In this document: in pieces, positions 19,759-30,600 of the stretch
Position numbering within the stretch: the stretch's first letter is position 1
How the letters are laid out: each line of letters starts with the position of its first letter
Assembly: GCF_900108175.1 (NCBI RefSeq)
Contig: NZ_FNVO01000003.1
Coordinates: forward strand, 248,001-312,000
Length of the DNA: 64,000 nucleotides
Direction of reading: 5' to 3'
Source: Thermomonospora echinospora
GTDB lineage: Bacteria > Actinomycetota > Actinomycetes > Streptosporangiales > Streptosporangiaceae
Position numbers and translations under genes: made by a program
The notes under the pieces: model-generated
What the model was told of the DNA's origin: nothing
The model's database searches: none
Seen by the model: only the letters and a program-made list of their open reading frames with translations

Positions 19759-20379
19759 TCAGCGCAGCGCGGCGGCTGCTCGGGCGAGCGCCTCGATGTG
19801 GTCCCAGTCCCCCGCCCGCACGGCGTCGTCCGGGGTGAGCCAGGTGCCGCCGACGCAGCCGACGTTGGGGAGCGCGAAGTACTCGCCCGCGTTCTCGGGG
19901 GTGATGCCGCCGGTCGGGCAGAAGCGGACCTGCGGGAGCGGACCGGCGAGGGCCTTGAGGTAGGCGGGGCCTCCGGCGGCCTTGGCCGGAAAGAACTTCA
20001 TGGCGGTGACGCCGTGCTCCAGCAGGGCCATCGCCTCCGACGCCGAGGACACCCCGGCCAGGAAGGGCAGGCCGGTGCCGGTCATCGCCTCCCGCAGGCT
20101 CCCGGTGCAGCCGGGGCTGACCAGGAACGAGGCACCGGCCCCGGCCGCCTCGGCGGCCTGGGCGGGGGTGACGACCGTGCCCGCGCCGACGACGGCGTCC
20201 GGTACCTCCGCGGCGATCCGCTTGATCGCCTCCAGCGCGGCGGGCGTGCGCAGCGTGACCTCGATGGCGGGCAGCCCGCCCGCCACCAGGGCGCGTGCCA
20301 CCGGTACCGCGGCGGCCGCGTCGTGCAGCACGACGACGGGGATGACGGGGCACAGGTCCAGCAGTTCTTCGGCGTTCAC
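19759..20379 (-). CDS. eda: KDPG/KHG aldolase
   Basis: This 206-residue class I aldolase splits 2-keto-3-deoxy-6-phosphogluconate into pyruvate and glyceraldehyde-3-phosphate, the last step of the Entner-Doudoroff pathway. The active-site Glu is in AIEVTLRTP and the Schiff-base Lys in [23 protein letters not shown] and [14 protein letters not shown] (phosphate binding) are also diagnostic. Its ATG overlaps the glk stop (ATGA at 20376-20379), so it is the third gene of a tightly coupled edd-glk-eda operon. Confidence 0.96.
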   Translation of the reverse strand: MNAEELLDLCPVIPVVVLHDAAAAVPVARALVAGGLPAIEVTLRTPAALEAIKRIAAEVPDAVVGAGTVVTPAQAAEAAGAGASFLVSPGCTGSLREAMTGTGLPFLAGVSSASEAMALLEHGVTAMKFFPAKAAGGPAYLKALAGPLPQVRFCPTGGITPENAGEYFALPNVGCVGGTWLTPDDAVRAGDWDHIEALARAAAALR

Positions 20380-21362
20380 ACCAGCTCCAGGGCGGCGAGT
20401 CGGGCCGCGGCCCCGGACAGGGCCGGGGTCGGGGCGACGATGAGGGCGGTGGGGATGGCGCGCAGGTAGCGCTCCATCGGCGGTTTACTTTCGAACCGGC
20501 GGCGGAAGTCGCTGCGGTGCAGCACGTCCCAGATGCGGGGCAGGATGCCGCCGCCGATGTAGACGCCGCCGCGCGCGCCGAAGGTGAGGGCGACGTTGCC
20601 GGCGAACGAGCCGAGCAGCGCGCAGAACGTCTCCAGAGTCTCGTGGCACAGCGGGTCGGTGCGGCGGGCGCAGATCTGGGCGGCCGACAGCGGCTCGACC
20701 GGCACCCCGTGCAGCCGGGCGACCAGCTCGTACAGCCGAGTCATCCCCTCGCCGGACAGCAGCTGCTCGGCCCCGGCGGTGCCCAGCTCGGCCCGCAGCA
20801 TCGCCAGGATCTCCAGCTCGCGGTCGGTGGCGGCGGGCAGGTCGACGTGACCGCCCTCGCCGGGGACGGCCACCGGCCGGTCGCCGGCCCACACCAGCCC
20901 GGCGACACCGAGCCCGGTGCCCGGCCCGAGCACCGCGGCCGGGGCGCCCCCGGCGGGCAGCGCGTCGCCGAGCGCCCGCAGGTCCGCCGGGCCCAAGGTG
21001 GGCAGCGACAGCGCCAGCGCCTCGAAGTCGTTGATCAGCTCGACATGGTCCAGGCCGAGGTCGGCGCGGAGCCCGTCGGCGCTGCCGGACCAGTGCGCGT
21101 TGGTCAACCGGAATACGCCGTCCCGCCCGACCGGCGCAGCGACCGCCACGCAGGCGGCGGTGGGCCGTACGTCTCCGGCGTGCCGGGCCAGATAGGTGGC
21201 GGCGGCCTCGGCCAGTCCGGCGTGGTCGCGCAGCGCCAGCACCTGGACGCGGCCAGGCGGCTCGCCGGGCGCCTGGACGAGCCCGAAGCGGGCGTTGGTG
21301 CCGCCGATGTCGGCCACCAGCCAGGGCCGCTGCGGCGACGGCGCGGTGGTCAGCACGGTCAT
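20376..21362 (-). CDS. glk: glucokinase (proteobacterial Glk type)
   Basis: A 328-residue ATP-dependent hexokinase that makes glucose-6-phosphate. It is the E. coli Glk type and not the ROK-type GlkA usual in actinomycetes. The phosphate-binding motif [15 protein letters not shown] opens the protein. [14 protein letters not shown] contains the catalytic Asp, and [24 protein letters not shown] and [13 protein letters not shown] follow in the expected order. Both ends overlap neighbours by 4 nt (edd stop and eda start). In the operon it supplies phosphorylated glucose to the pathway. The type of kinase and the operon order resemble proteobacterial edd-glk units, so the operon may have been acquired by transfer (inference). 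Confidence 0.95.
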   Translation of the reverse strand: MTVLTTAPSPQRPWLVADIGGTNARFGLVQAPGEPPGRVQVLALRDHAGLAEAAATYLARHAGDVRPTAACVAVAAPVGRDGVFRLTNAHWSGSADGLRADLGLDHVELINDFEALALSLPTLGPADLRALGDALPAGGAPAAVLGPGTGLGVAGLVWAGDRPVAVPGEGGHVDLPAATDRELEILAMLRAELGTAGAEQLLSGEGMTRLYELVARLHGVPVEPLSAAQICARRTDPLCHETLETFCALLGSFAGNVALTFGARGGVYIGGGILPRIWDVLHRSDFRRRFESKPPMERYLRAIPTALIVAPTPALSGAAARLAALELV

Positions 21363-23185
21363 GGCGTGAACACCGCCGCTCCCTGCTCGGCCGGGCCCAC
21401 TGCCCGGCGGAAGGCCGCGAACAGCTCGCGGCCGGTGCCGGTCTGCTCGTCCGCCCCGGGAGCGCCCCCGGCGGGCTCCCGGGCTGCGAACTCCTCCGCC
21501 GGCACCAGCACCTCCAGCACTCCCCGGTCGGCGTCCAGCCGGATGACGTCGCCGTCGCGGACGCGGGCCAGCGGCCCGCCCGCGGCGGCCTCCGGCGACA
21601 GGTGGATGGCGGCCGGGACGCTCCCGGACGCGCCGGACATGCGCCCGTCGGTGACGAGCGCGACCCGGTGGCCGCGGTCCTGGAGCACCGACAGCGGCGG
21701 GGTGAGCTTGTGCAGTTCGGGCATCCCGTTGGCGCGCGGACCCTGGTAGCGGACGACGGCGACCACGTCACGGTCCAGTTCGCCGGCCTCGAACGCGGCC
21801 TGCAGCGCCTGCTGGGAGTCGAAGACCCGGGCGGGGGCCTCCACGGTGCGGTGGGCGGCGTCCACCGCCGACACCTTCACCACGGCGCGGCCGAGGTTGC
21901 CGTGGACGGTGTGCAGCCCGCCGTGCGTGTCGAAAGGGTCGGACACCGGGCGCAGCACCTCCCGGTCGGCGGACTCCTTCGGCCCCGGGTCCCAGGTCAG
22001 CCCGTCCGGCCCCAGCCGGGGCGCGGTCCGGTAGTCGGCCAGGGTCTTGCCGCCGACCGTGCGGGCGTCGGCGTGCAGCAGGCCCGCATCCAGCAGCTCG
22101 CCGATGAGGAAGGCGGTGCCGCCGGCGGCGTGGAAGTGGTTCACGTCGGCGGTGCCGTTGGGGTACAGGCGGGTCAGCAGCGGCGTCACCGCGGACAGCT
22201 CGTCGAAGTCGTCCCAGGTCAGCTCCAGTCCCGCGGCGGCGGCCATGGCCACCAGGTGCAGGGTGTGGTTGGTGGAGCCGCCGGTGGCCAGCAGCGCCAC
22301 CACCCCGTTGACGAACGCCCGCTCGTCGAGCAGTTCGCCGATCGGGGTGTGCGAGCCGCCGAGCGCGGTCAGCTCGGTGACGCGGCGGCCGGCTTCGGCG
22401 GTGAGGGCCTCGCGCAGCTCGGTGCCCGGCGGGACGAAGCTGGCGCCGGGCAGGTGCAGGCCCATCACCTCCATCAGCATCTGGTTGGAGTTGGCGGTGC
22501 CGTAGAAGGTGCAGGTGCCGGGCGAGTGGTAGGAGGCGGCCTCGGCCTCCAGCAGCTCCTCGCGGCCCACCTGGCCCTGGGCGAACAGCTTGCGGACCTT
22601 GGCCTTGCGCGCGTTGGGCAGGCCGGAGTGCATCGGCCCGGCGGGCACCAGGATCACCGGCAGATGCCCGAACGACAGGGCGCCGATCACCAGGCCGGGC
22701 ACGATCTTGTCGCACACCCCGAGCAGCAGGGCGCCGTCGAACATGTCGTGGGACAGCGCCACGGCGGTGGCCATGGCGACCACGTCCCGACTGAACAGCG
22801 ACAGCTCCATGCCGGCGCGGCCCTGGGTGATGCCGTCGCACATGGCGGGCACGCCGCCGGCGAACTGCGCGGTGCCGCCCGCCTCCCCGATCGCCCGCTT
22901 GAGCACGGCCGGGTAGTCCTGCAGCGGCTGGTGCGCCGACAGCATGTCGTTGTAGGCGGAGACGATCGCGATGTTGGGCGTCACCGTCCCGCGTAGGGCG
23001 ATCTTGTCGGTGGGGGCGCAGGCGGCGAAGCCGTGCGCGAGGTTGGCGCACCCCAGGGCCGTGCGGGCGGGGCCCGCCTGCACGGCGTCGGCGATCCGCG
23101 CCAGGTAGGCGGTACGCCGGGCGGAGCTGCGCGCGGCGAGGCGCTCGGTGACCCGCGCGACCACGGGATGAAGAGATGTCGGCAT
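21359..23185 (-). CDS. edd: 6-phosphogluconate dehydratase
   Basis: This 608-residue Fe-S dehydratase of the IlvD/Edd family converts 6-phosphogluconate to KDPG, the committed step of the Entner-Doudoroff pathway. Diagnostic strings are [51 protein letters not shown] and [21 protein letters not shown], which hold the cluster-ligating Cys region. Near the C-terminus come [19 protein letters not shown] and [13 protein letters not shown]. The ATG is preceded by GGAG about 9 nt upstream. It heads the edd-glk-eda operon and is divergent from the ROK regulator, with a well-formed promoter between. Confidence 0.96.
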   Translation of the reverse strand: MPTSLHPVVARVTERLAARSSARRTAYLARIADAVQAGPARTALGCANLAHGFAACAPTDKIALRGTVTPNIAIVSAYNDMLSAHQPLQDYPAVLKRAIGEAGGTAQFAGGVPAMCDGITQGRAGMELSLFSRDVVAMATAVALSHDMFDGALLLGVCDKIVPGLVIGALSFGHLPVILVPAGPMHSGLPNARKAKVRKLFAQGQVGREELLEAEAASYHSPGTCTFYGTANSNQMLMEVMGLHLPGASFVPPGTELREALTAEAGRRVTELTALGGSHTPIGELLDERAFVNGVVALLATGGSTNHTLHLVAMAAAAGLELTWDDFDELSAVTPLLTRLYPNGTADVNHFHAAGGTAFLIGELLDAGLLHADARTVGGKTLADYRTAPRLGPDGLTWDPGPKESADREVLRPVSDPFDTHGGLHTVHGNLGRAVVKVSAVDAAHRTVEAPARVFDSQQALQAAFEAGELDRDVVAVVRYQGPRANGMPELHKLTPPLSVLQDRGHRVALVTDGRMSGASGSVPAAIHLSPEAAAGGPLARVRDGDVIRLDADRGVLEVLVPAEEFAAREPAGGAPGADEQTGTGRELFAAFRRAVGPAEQGAAVFTP

Positions 23186-23220
23186 TCGGGCACTCCGGGG
23201 GGAAGAGGCGACGAAACGGC

Positions 23221-23250
23221 AAACTACCGACCCATAGGGAACTTATACAA
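23221..23250 (-). promoter_or_regulatory. promoter of the edd-glk-eda operon
   Basis: On the minus strand TTGTAT (complement of 23245-23250) and TAGTTT (complement of 23221-23226) are 18 bp apart and lie 36-65 bp before the edd start. The region 23216-23285 is AT-rich against its surroundings. Next to the -35 element it holds CTTATACAAGCTTCTTATG with a central AAGCTT palindrome, a plausible ROK operator. Confidence 0.55.
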
Positions 23251-23331
23251 GCTTCTTATGAACGCTGGATTACAAAAGATGACGAACATGTTTGGGTCGA
23301 CACACCGAACTCGTCATGGTTCACTGTCCGG

Positions 23332-24465
23332 GTGCCCCGACACCCCTCGACCAGCGGAGAGCTGCTGCGGCTGATCCGCGAGGAGGGGGTCAGCACCCGT
23401 GCCGAGCTGGGCCGGCTGACCGGGCTGTCCCGGCCGGCGGTCACCCTGCGCGTCACCGAGCTGGTCGCGCACGGCCTGGTCACCGAGCGCCCCGGCGAGC
23501 TGTCGTCGGGCGGGCGCCCGCCGGCCCGGCTGGAGTTCAACGCCGCCGGCGGCGCCGTCCTCGTCGCCAACCTCGGCCACCGCCGCGGCCAGGCCGCCGT
23601 GTGCGACCTGGCCGGCGGGATCCTGGTGCAGTCAGCCCCCGACCTGCCCACCGGCCGAGAGCCCGCGGAGCTCGCGGCCCGGCTGCTGGACCACTGGGAC
23701 GAACTGCTCGACAAGGCCGGCCTCACCCGCGCGGCGGTGCGCGGGGTGGGGCTGGGCCGCCCCGGCAACGCCGGCGCCCCCGGCGGCCCGGGCGTGGACG
23801 GCGCCGACCTGCGGCCCGTGGTGGCCGAGCGCTTCCCGGTGCCCGCCTACCTCGACAACGACGTGAACGTGGCCGCGCTGGGCGAGTACCAGGCCCGCTA
23901 TCGCGGCCGTATCGACGACCTGCTGTTCGTGAAGCTGTCCACCGGGATCGGCGCGGGGCTGATCGCCGGCGGCCGGATCCAGCGCGGCGCGCTCGGCGCC
24001 GCCGGCGAGATCGGGCACATCCCGGTCCGCGACGGCGGCGGAACACCATGCCGGTGCGGCAACCTCGACTGCGTCGAGGCGGTCGCGGGCGGCGCGGCGC
24101 TGCTGGCCCGCTCCGGCGCGGCCGACCTGACCGAACTGGCGGTCCGCGCCCGGGGCGGCGACCCGGAGGTGGTGGCGCTGGTCCGGGAGGCCGGCCGGCG
24201 GATCGGCGAGGTGATCGCCGCGGCGGTCAACCTGCTCAACCCGGCCGTGGTGGTCCTCGGCGGCGACCTGACCGGCGCCTACGAGCCGCTGATCGCCGGG
24301 GTGCGGGAGGTGGTGTACCAGCGGGCGACCGCCCTGGCCACCGGGCGGCTGCGGATCGAGCCGAGCATGCTGGGCGACACCGCGGGCCTGGCCGGCTGCG
24401 CCGCCATGGTGCTGGACCGGATCCTGTCCCCCGCCGCCGTCGACGAGTCCCTGGCCGCCCGCTGA
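23332..24465 (+). CDS. ROK-family transcriptional repressor (likely of edd-glk-eda)
   Basis: A 377-residue regulator with an N-terminal winged helix (SGELLRLIREEGVSTRAELG, then GLSRPAVTLRVTELVAHGL). A C-terminal ROK sugar-binding domain follows, with AYLDNDVNVAALGEYQ, FVKLSTGIGAGLIAGG, GAAGEIGHIPV and the zinc motif PCRCGNLDCVEA. The start is uncertain. GTG 23332 is the only start codon close to the DNA-binding domain. The in-frame sequence before it is AT-rich and reads as non-coding, and no Shine-Dalgarno is evident. It is divergent from edd, so it most likely represses the Entner-Doudoroff genes until a sugar or sugar phosphate binds. The kinase active site cannot be judged reliably; the HTH makes it a regulator. 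Confidence 0.85.
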   Translation: MPRHPSTSGELLRLIREEGVSTRAELGRLTGLSRPAVTLRVTELVAHGLVTERPGELSSGGRPPARLEFNAAGGAVLVANLGHRRGQAAVCDLAGGILVQSAPDLPTGREPAELAARLLDHWDELLDKAGLTRAAVRGVGLGRPGNAGAPGGPGVDGADLRPVVAERFPVPAYLDNDVNVAALGEYQARYRGRIDDLLFVKLSTGIGAGLIAGGRIQRGALGAAGEIGHIPVRDGGGTPCRCGNLDCVEAVAGGAALLARSGAADLTELAVRARGGDPEVVALVREAGRRIGEVIAAAVNLLNPAVVVLGGDLTGAYEPLIAGVREVVYQRATALATGRLRIEPSMLGDTAGLAGCAAMVLDRILSPAAVDESLAAR

Positions 24466-24670
24466 CGCGGCGTTCCCGGCACCGCCGCGCCGCTCCCCCA
24501 GTCCCGGCAGGCGACAGGACCGACCGCCGGGACCGCGCCGCCAGGCGACCGGCCGAGTCCCACAGTTCCCTGTCCTCCTCGCGAAAGCCGGCGGCCCGGC
24601 GGCGGGGCGCACGGGCCGGAGGAGCGGCCGTCGCCCTGTGCGGTATCTCCTACGGAGCCGAATGCGCGGA

Positions 24671-24700
24671 GCCCGCCGCGGGGTGATCCCGGCGGCGGGC
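24671..24700 (+). terminator. hairpin downstream of the ROK regulator
   Basis: A 13-bp stem with one mismatch and a TGAT loop (24671-24683 with 24688-24700), about 205 nt after the ROK stop codon. It sits between converging genes. The 284-bp gap 24466-24749 otherwise shows nothing recognisable. Confidence 0.55.
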
Positions 24701-24705
24701 CCGTT

Positions 24706-24738
24706 CCCGGCGTCGGGAGGGTCACTCCCGGCGCCGGG
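24706..24738 (-). terminator. hairpin downstream of the alpha-amylase gene
   Basis: A complete 14-bp stem (one G-T pair; 24706-24719 with 24725-24738) with a 5-nt loop starts 12 nt past the amylase stop codon. With the neighbouring hairpin it forms a double terminator for the two strands. Confidence 0.7.
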
Positions 24739-24749
24739 CGTTCACAGGG

Positions 24750-27338
24750 TCAGCGGCGGAACCAGCCGTCGTTGAAGACGTGCTCACCGCTTCCGGTGGT
24801 GGTGGCGGTCCGGTTGCCGCCCTGCTCCCAGATGACCGGGTCGTTGTCCTTCTTGATGATGTACTTGTACGCGATGGGGGTGTTGGCGGGCAGCGCGGCC
24901 GAGCCCGACCAGTGGGGGTAGGTGCCGGCGTCGGTGTTGAGCTTGACCGCGTGGGCCGGGTTCCAGTTGCCCAGTTCGGGGATGTTGCCGACCACGTACA
25001 CGTCCTGGCCCACGACGGTATGGGCCTGCAGGTTGTACTTGCCGGTGACGCCGGTGGACGGGCTGTCGCCCCGGAAGGAGCCGTCGTTGCGGGGCAGTTC
25101 GCCGTTGGCGGGTGTGGTGAAGGTGCGGTCCGCCCCCTCCTCCCAGACGACCTGGCCCCCGTTCTTCTTGATGTACTTGTAGGCGACCGCGGTGTTGGGC
25201 TTGAGCGTGACGCTCCCGCGCCAGGTCGGGTACGTGCTCTGGTCGGTGTTCAGCTTCACGGCGTTGGCCGGGTTCCAGTTGCCCAGTTCGGCGGTGTTGC
25301 CGACCACGTAGACGTCCTGGCCGGAGACCGTGGACGCGGTCACCGTGAAGTTGACCTTGACGTCCTCCACCGGGTTGGGCGCGTCGCCCCAGGTGTCGCT
25401 GCGAGTGGCGGTGCCGCCGTTCGGGGTCTGGAAGGTGCGCGACCCGTACGGGTCCCGGGTGACCGTGCCGTCGGCCTTCTTGGTGAAGTACCGGTAGGTC
25501 ACGCTGGTGTTGGGCGGCAGGTCCTGGACGACGGCGGAGCGGGTGCCGCCGCTGGCGGTCAGGGCGATGGCGTTGCTCTCGTTGTCGCCTCCCAGTTGGG
25601 GGACGTTGCCCACCACGTAGGCGGTCTCCCCGGCCGGCACGTTGCCCGTCAGGTTGAACGTGGTGTCGACCGGCTCGGCCTGGCCCGGGCTGTGCAGGGC
25701 ACCGACATGGATGGCCAGGGCGCTCATCGAGGGCACGTTGGCCTGGAAGGTCCCGTCGGCCTGGACCTGGATGATGTTGTTCGCGTTGCCGCAGGTCCTG
25801 GTCTGCGCGTTGTAGTTGCCGTTGATGACGTTGCAGTAGGTGCCGGCCGGCAGCCGGGTCTTGTAGGTGCGGTTCCAGCCGCTTCCCTGGTCACGGTTGA
25901 TGACCACGTAGCCCTTGTTGCCGCGGCTGAAGGCGACCTTCCCGCCGGCGGTGCCGTCGGTGTAGTCGCTGTACCAGTCGCGCTCGTCCTGCGGGAGGGT
26001 CTTGGAGACCGTGGTGCCCGCCACCGCGTTGCGGAAGCCGACCATGTCGGCCATCTCGCTCCAGCGGTGCTCACAGACCCACTCGCCGGTGCCGCAGTCG
26101 ACCTGCTTGGTGGTGCCGTCGGAGGTCCGCGGCGGGCTGGTGTCGCGGGTGGTGAAGGCGAAGCTGGACATCAGCAGCGGCGTGCCGTAGTCCCAGCCCA
26201 TCATGAACACGTTGGCCAGCTTGTAGCGGGCGCCGTCCTTGTAGGTGAGGATCTTCCGGTCGTAGCCGCCGTTGGCCTGGGACAGGGCGTCCCGCTGGCT
26301 GTCGTGGTTGTCGATCATCACGATCGCCTTGGAGCCGGGCTGCATGCGGTCGCCCCAGCCGTTCGGGTAGGCGTGCAGGCCGTGGATGCCGTCGTCACGG
26401 GTGCTGGCGTTCCAGAACTTCTGGGAGATGTGGTCGCCGAACTGGACCTCCTTCAGGTCCCCGCTGCCCTGGTACTCGTTCGGGTGGATCGGCTCGCCCG
26501 CCCCGAACAGCACCTCCTGGTAGACGTACGGGTTGCGGACGCCGTTGGCGGGGAAGCCGGGGTCGTTGCTGATCTGGCTGCGCATCTCGTTGACGATGGC
26601 CAGCAGGTCACCGGCGGGGATGTGCTTGGCCGCGTCGAGCCGGAAGCCGTCCACGCCCAGGGACGCCAGGTCCTTGAGGTACTTGGCGATGCGGGTGCGC
26701 ACGTAGGACGACTCGGTCTTCAGGTCGGCCAGGGCCGCCAGCTCGCAGTTCTGCACCTCCCACCTGTCCTGGTAGTTCTTGATGTCGCGCTTGCAGTCGT
26801 GGAAGTCCTGCGGGCTGAACGTGCCCGGGTAGGTGTACTTGTCCGGGAACGTGGTGCCCGCGCTGCCGATCCCGCCGTTGGCGCCGGTGGTGTGGTTGAT
26901 CAGCGCGTCGGCGTAGATCTTGACGCCCTGCGCGTGGCAGCGGGAGATCATGTCCTTGAAGTCGTTCAGGTCGCCACGGCGGGTCTTCAGCTTGGAGAAG
27001 TCGCCGTTGTTGTTCGGGTTGGGGTAGCTGACCGGCTGGTAGTCCTGCCACCAGGGGTAGCCGCCCTGACCGGCGTTGGGCAGCACGACGTGCTCGTGCG
27101 GCGGGGAGATCTGCACGCCGCCGAAGCCCTTGGGCCCCAGCACGTTCTCGCACTCGGCGGCCACCGACTTCCAGGGCCACTGGAACAACTGCACCATCGC
27201 CTTGCGATCACCGGCGGGCTCGGCGCTCGCCGGCGGCGCCGCCAGCGGGCCCGGAGACACGCCGAGTGTGACGACCACAACGGCGGCGAAAGTCGCCAGC
27301 GCCGCTAGCATGGGCGTCCAGAGGGGTCTTGTTCTCAC
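24750..27338 (-). CDS. secreted alpha-amylase (GH13) with three CBM20 starch-binding modules
   Basis: An 862-residue extracellular enzyme that hydrolyses internal alpha-1,4 bonds of starch. A signal peptide (MRTRPLW, then AALATFAAVVVVTLGVSPGPLAAPPASA) precedes the catalytic barrel. Catalytic residues are Asp in VDGFRLDAAKH, Glu in YVYQEVLFGAGEP and Asp in IDNHDSQRD. The GVQISPPHEHV and GYPWWQDYQPVSY strings resemble animal/streptomycete-type amylases (GH13_32). After the all-beta C domain, three consecutive CBM20-like modules follow at about 560-665, 672-765 and 770-862. Each has the form VYVVGN-xxLGxWxPxxAVKL. Modules 2 and 3 are nearly duplicate, even in DNA (GGGTTCCAGTTGCCCAGTTC recurs about 313 bp apart). 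The GTG has AGGAGG 8 nt upstream. It lies downstream of the amylopullulanase on the same strand. Confidence 0.95.
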   Translation of the reverse strand: MRTRPLWTPMLAALATFAAVVVVTLGVSPGPLAAPPASAEPAGDRKAMVQLFQWPWKSVAAECENVLGPKGFGGVQISPPHEHVVLPNAGQGGYPWWQDYQPVSYPNPNNNGDFSKLKTRRGDLNDFKDMISRCHAQGVKIYADALINHTTGANGGIGSAGTTFPDKYTYPGTFSPQDFHDCKRDIKNYQDRWEVQNCELAALADLKTESSYVRTRIAKYLKDLASLGVDGFRLDAAKHIPAGDLLAIVNEMRSQISNDPGFPANGVRNPYVYQEVLFGAGEPIHPNEYQGSGDLKEVQFGDHISQKFWNASTRDDGIHGLHAYPNGWGDRMQPGSKAIVMIDNHDSQRDALSQANGGYDRKILTYKDGARYKLANVFMMGWDYGTPLLMSSFAFTTRDTSPPRTSDGTTKQVDCGTGEWVCEHRWSEMADMVGFRNAVAGTTVSKTLPQDERDWYSDYTDGTAGGKVAFSRGNKGYVVINRDQGSGWNRTYKTRLPAGTYCNVINGNYNAQTRTCGNANNIIQVQADGTFQANVPSMSALAIHVGALHSPGQAEPVDTTFNLTGNVPAGETAYVVGNVPQLGGDNESNAIALTASGGTRSAVVQDLPPNTSVTYRYFTKKADGTVTRDPYGSRTFQTPNGGTATRSDTWGDAPNPVEDVKVNFTVTASTVSGQDVYVVGNTAELGNWNPANAVKLNTDQSTYPTWRGSVTLKPNTAVAYKYIKKNGGQVVWEEGADRTFTTPANGELPRNDGSFRGDSPSTGVTGKYNLQAHTVVGQDVYVVGNIPELGNWNPAHAVKLNTDAGTYPHWSGSAALPANTPIAYKYIIKKDNDPVIWEQGGNRTATTTGSGEHVFNDGWFRR

Positions 27339-27559
27339 TCTCGATTCCTCCTGATCGGGGGCGTGCGCCCCACAGGGGCACTGGCCGGCCTGCACCGCCG
27401 ACCGGTGTCCCGTTTTCATGCCGTCGGCCGCTCGCCTCGGGCACGGACCACTGCACAACCTCCTCAACCGTTCGGACGGGGTCTGTCATCGGCCCGCAGC
27501 CGCCGCGCCGGGTCCCCTCTGCCGGGACGGTGCAGGGAACGTCGGCGCGGCGTGGGCCG

Positions 27560-27581
27560 CCGGCCCGTGCCACCGGGCCGG
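27560..27581 (-). terminator. hairpin after the amylopullulanase gene
   Basis: A perfect 8-bp GC stem (27560-27567 with 27574-27581) and a 6-nt loop lie about 20 nt past the stop codon. The rest of the 263-bp gap before the amylase start shows no gene and no copy of the MalR-type operator. Confidence 0.45.
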
Positions 27582-27601
27582 AGCTTCGGGTCGGGGCCGG
27601 G

Positions 27602-30600
27602 TCAGGACTGGACGAACACGGCCACCGTCCGGCCCGGGACCTTGAACGTGCCGGTCACCGGGTCGAAGGAGGAGGTCCGCACCACCGGGTCGGTGGAGGC
27701 GGCCTGCACCGGGTGCAGACTCACGGCGGCGCCCTTCATGTCGCCGACCGTCTGGCGGTGCTCGTCGGCGTCGCCGTTGAAGACGACCGTGATGGACTTC
27801 CACCTGGGGTCCAGGCCGGTGCCGTCCAGCCGCATGGTGATCACGCCGGGGACCTCACCGCGCCCGCTGAGCGGGAACGACAGCCTCCTGCCGACCTCCT
27901 CGGCCGAGCCGAGCGAGAACAGCGGCGAGGAGCCCCGGATCCGCAGCAGTTCACCGGTGCGCTCCCGGGCGGCGGAGATGTCCGCGCAGGTGGGCCTGAG
28001 CTTCGGATCGGCCAGCAGTGGCCGGGCGTAGATCCACTTGTCGGCGTTGTCGTCGGCCTGCGGCAGCCCGGCGGCGAAGCCGTTGCCGAACCTGCAGTCC
28101 CAGAACAGCCGGTTGAACCAGTCGCCGGAGTTGAAGGAGTTGCGGTCCAGCGACTTGGAGCGCAGCCGTTCGGTGCCCGCGTGGACGAACGCGGTGCCCT
28201 GGCCGAGCAACGCCGTCGACAGCGACAGCGACTGCATGCGCACCCGGTCGGCCATCGTCGTGCCCTGGGGCAGCTTGTAGGCCAGGATGTCGAACAGCGT
28301 CTCGTTGTCGTGCGCGTCGACGTAGGTCACGGCCTCGCCCGGTGCGGAGGTGTAACCGGTGGGCGCGCCGTTGTAGTCGACCTCGGAGCCCTTGACCCGC
28401 CGGCCGCTGGAGTCGGTGAAGGTGTAGTCCTTCAGGTTGCCGGTCAGCCCGACCTTGATCTGGTCGCCGTACTTCAGCAGCCTGGCCCGCTGCTGCTCGG
28501 CGGTGCCGTTGGCCGGTGAGCCGTTGGGGGCCGTCAGCAGGCCCGAGCCGAACCCCTGGATCCGGGGGTCGGGGTCGAACGGGGTGCCGCCGCGGACCGC
28601 GTCGCGCAGCCGGTCGTTGAACGTGCCGATCCCGGTTCCGGCCATGTTGACCTGGGTGGCCTGGGTGAAGCGGGCGTCACCGGCGACCTCGCCGAAATTC
28701 CAGCCCTCCCCGTACAGGATGATCGACTTGCCGTCCACCCCGTCCTTGGCGAGGGTCAGCCGGTCGAGCGCGGCGCGCACCTCGATCATGTTGGCCTTGG
28801 GGTGGTGGCCCATCAGGTCGAATCGGAAGCCGTCCACCTTGTACTGCTTGGCCCAGGTGACGATGGAGTCCACGACGAGTTTGCCCATCATCGCGTGCTC
28901 GGGCGCGGTGTTGGCGCAGCAGGTGGAGTTGGCGACGGTGCCGTCCTCCAGGAGCCGGTGGTAGTAGCCGGGCACGACGCGGTCGAGCACCGACTTGGGG
29001 TCCTGCCCGGCGGCGAAGGTGTGGTTGTAGACGACGTCCATCACCACGCGCAGTCCGGAGCGGTTGAGATCGGCGACCATGCCGCGGAACTCCTTGATCC
29101 GCGCGGAGCCGTTCGGGTCGGAGGCGTAGGAGCCCTCCGGCACCGTGTAGTGCAGCGGGTCGTAACCCCAGTTGAAGGCGTCCTGGTCGCGGATCTGGGC
29201 GATGCACGCCTGCTGGCGGTCGGAGTCGGGCGGCAGCGAGGCCAGGTCGCAGGGCGGCTGCTTCTGGTCGGCGCGCCGCTCGGGCGCGGTGGCGAAGTCA
29301 TAGGCGGGCAGCAGGTGGACGTACGTGATCCCGTCCGCCGCGAGCCTGCGCAGTTCCTTGGTGCCCTGGCCGTTCCCGCCGAACGCCCCGTAGGTGCCGC
29401 GCAGGTTCGCGGGGACGGTCGGGTCGGACGCCGAGAAGTCCCGCACGTGCAGCTCGTAGATCGACGCCTTGTCCTGCCGCACCGCCTCGGGCTTGCGCAG
29501 CGACGCCCAGCCGGCCGGGGCGAGCCCGCGGTCCCGCAGGTCGACGAGCTGGCTGTGGGTGGAGTCGGCCGCCAGCGACAGGCTGTAGGGATCGGTGACC
29601 GTGTTGGTGACGACCTTGCCCGCCGCCGGGGCGAACACCGTCACCCGGTAGCGGTAGAACCTGCCCTTCCAGCCGGGCGTGCCGGTGACCGACCAGACCC
29701 CGGTGGCCTCGTCGCGCCGCATCGGCACGCGCCGCCCGGACAGTTCGAGCTCGACGTTCTGCGCGGTCGGCGCCCACACCGACAGGCGCGGCGTGCCGTG
29801 CCGCCACACCGGCCCGAGATCGGCGTTGCGGGCTCCCTTCGCGTACAGGTCGTCCAGGACGCCGGGGATCTGCACGCCGGTCGCGGTGAGCAGGCGTCCC
29901 TCGGCGCTGCGCTCGGTGGCGACGACCTGGCCGCGCAGCGCCTCGCGCACCCTGGCCGCGTCGCGCGGGTCGATGGCGAAGGCGGCGTAGGAGGCCAGGT
30001 GCGGCCACTTCTTGCGCTGTGCGTCGGTCAACCCGCCAGGCACCCGGGACAGCCGCAGGACGCGGCGGTCTCCGGTCAGCTCGCCGTCCTCGATCTTCAG
30101 ATCGCCCTTGGGCGAGTACACCAGCGAATAGTGACCGGTGGTGAGGGGCTGGACGTCCCAGGCGACGGTCTTCTCGTCGATCCAGTGCGCACGGGACTTG
30201 GTCAGGTCGGCGTCCAGGCCCCGTCCACCGGTCTGCGGGACCAGGTAGCCGGGGGTCGCGGCCTGGAGCCACACCTCGTTGCCGTAGCTGACGAACTCCA
30301 GCGACTGGTTGTCGGGCAGGTCCTTCTCGTCGCCCTTGTGAACGATGTAGCTGAGGCCGGCGGCGCCGGGGGTCAGCGGCACCCGGAAGTACACGCCGAA
30401 GTCGTCCCGGCCGGCGGGCATCAGCGGGGCGCCCCAGTCGGTCGGCTCGGCGGCACCGGCGCCGAAGACGTGCAGGCCCCAGCCGTCGTAGTCGCCGTCC
30501 GGCCTGCGGTAGTGCAGGATCGCGACGTTGTCGGCGGCGGCGCTCGTGGAGTGCACCTTCTCCTTGCCGGAGTCGATCCAGCCCTCGGGCTGGGCGGAGG

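Noticed and set aside
23176-23331. ATG 23176 as the ROK regulator start.
   Set aside because: It overlaps the edd start region. The 52 extra codons are AT-rich, with no conserved sequence, and cover the edd promoter.
24780-27308. An 842-codon open frame on the plus strand opposite the alpha-amylase.
   Set aside because: It is rich in Val, Gly, Ala, His and Asp with no domain, and it mirrors the amylase codons. High GC keeps antisense frames open.
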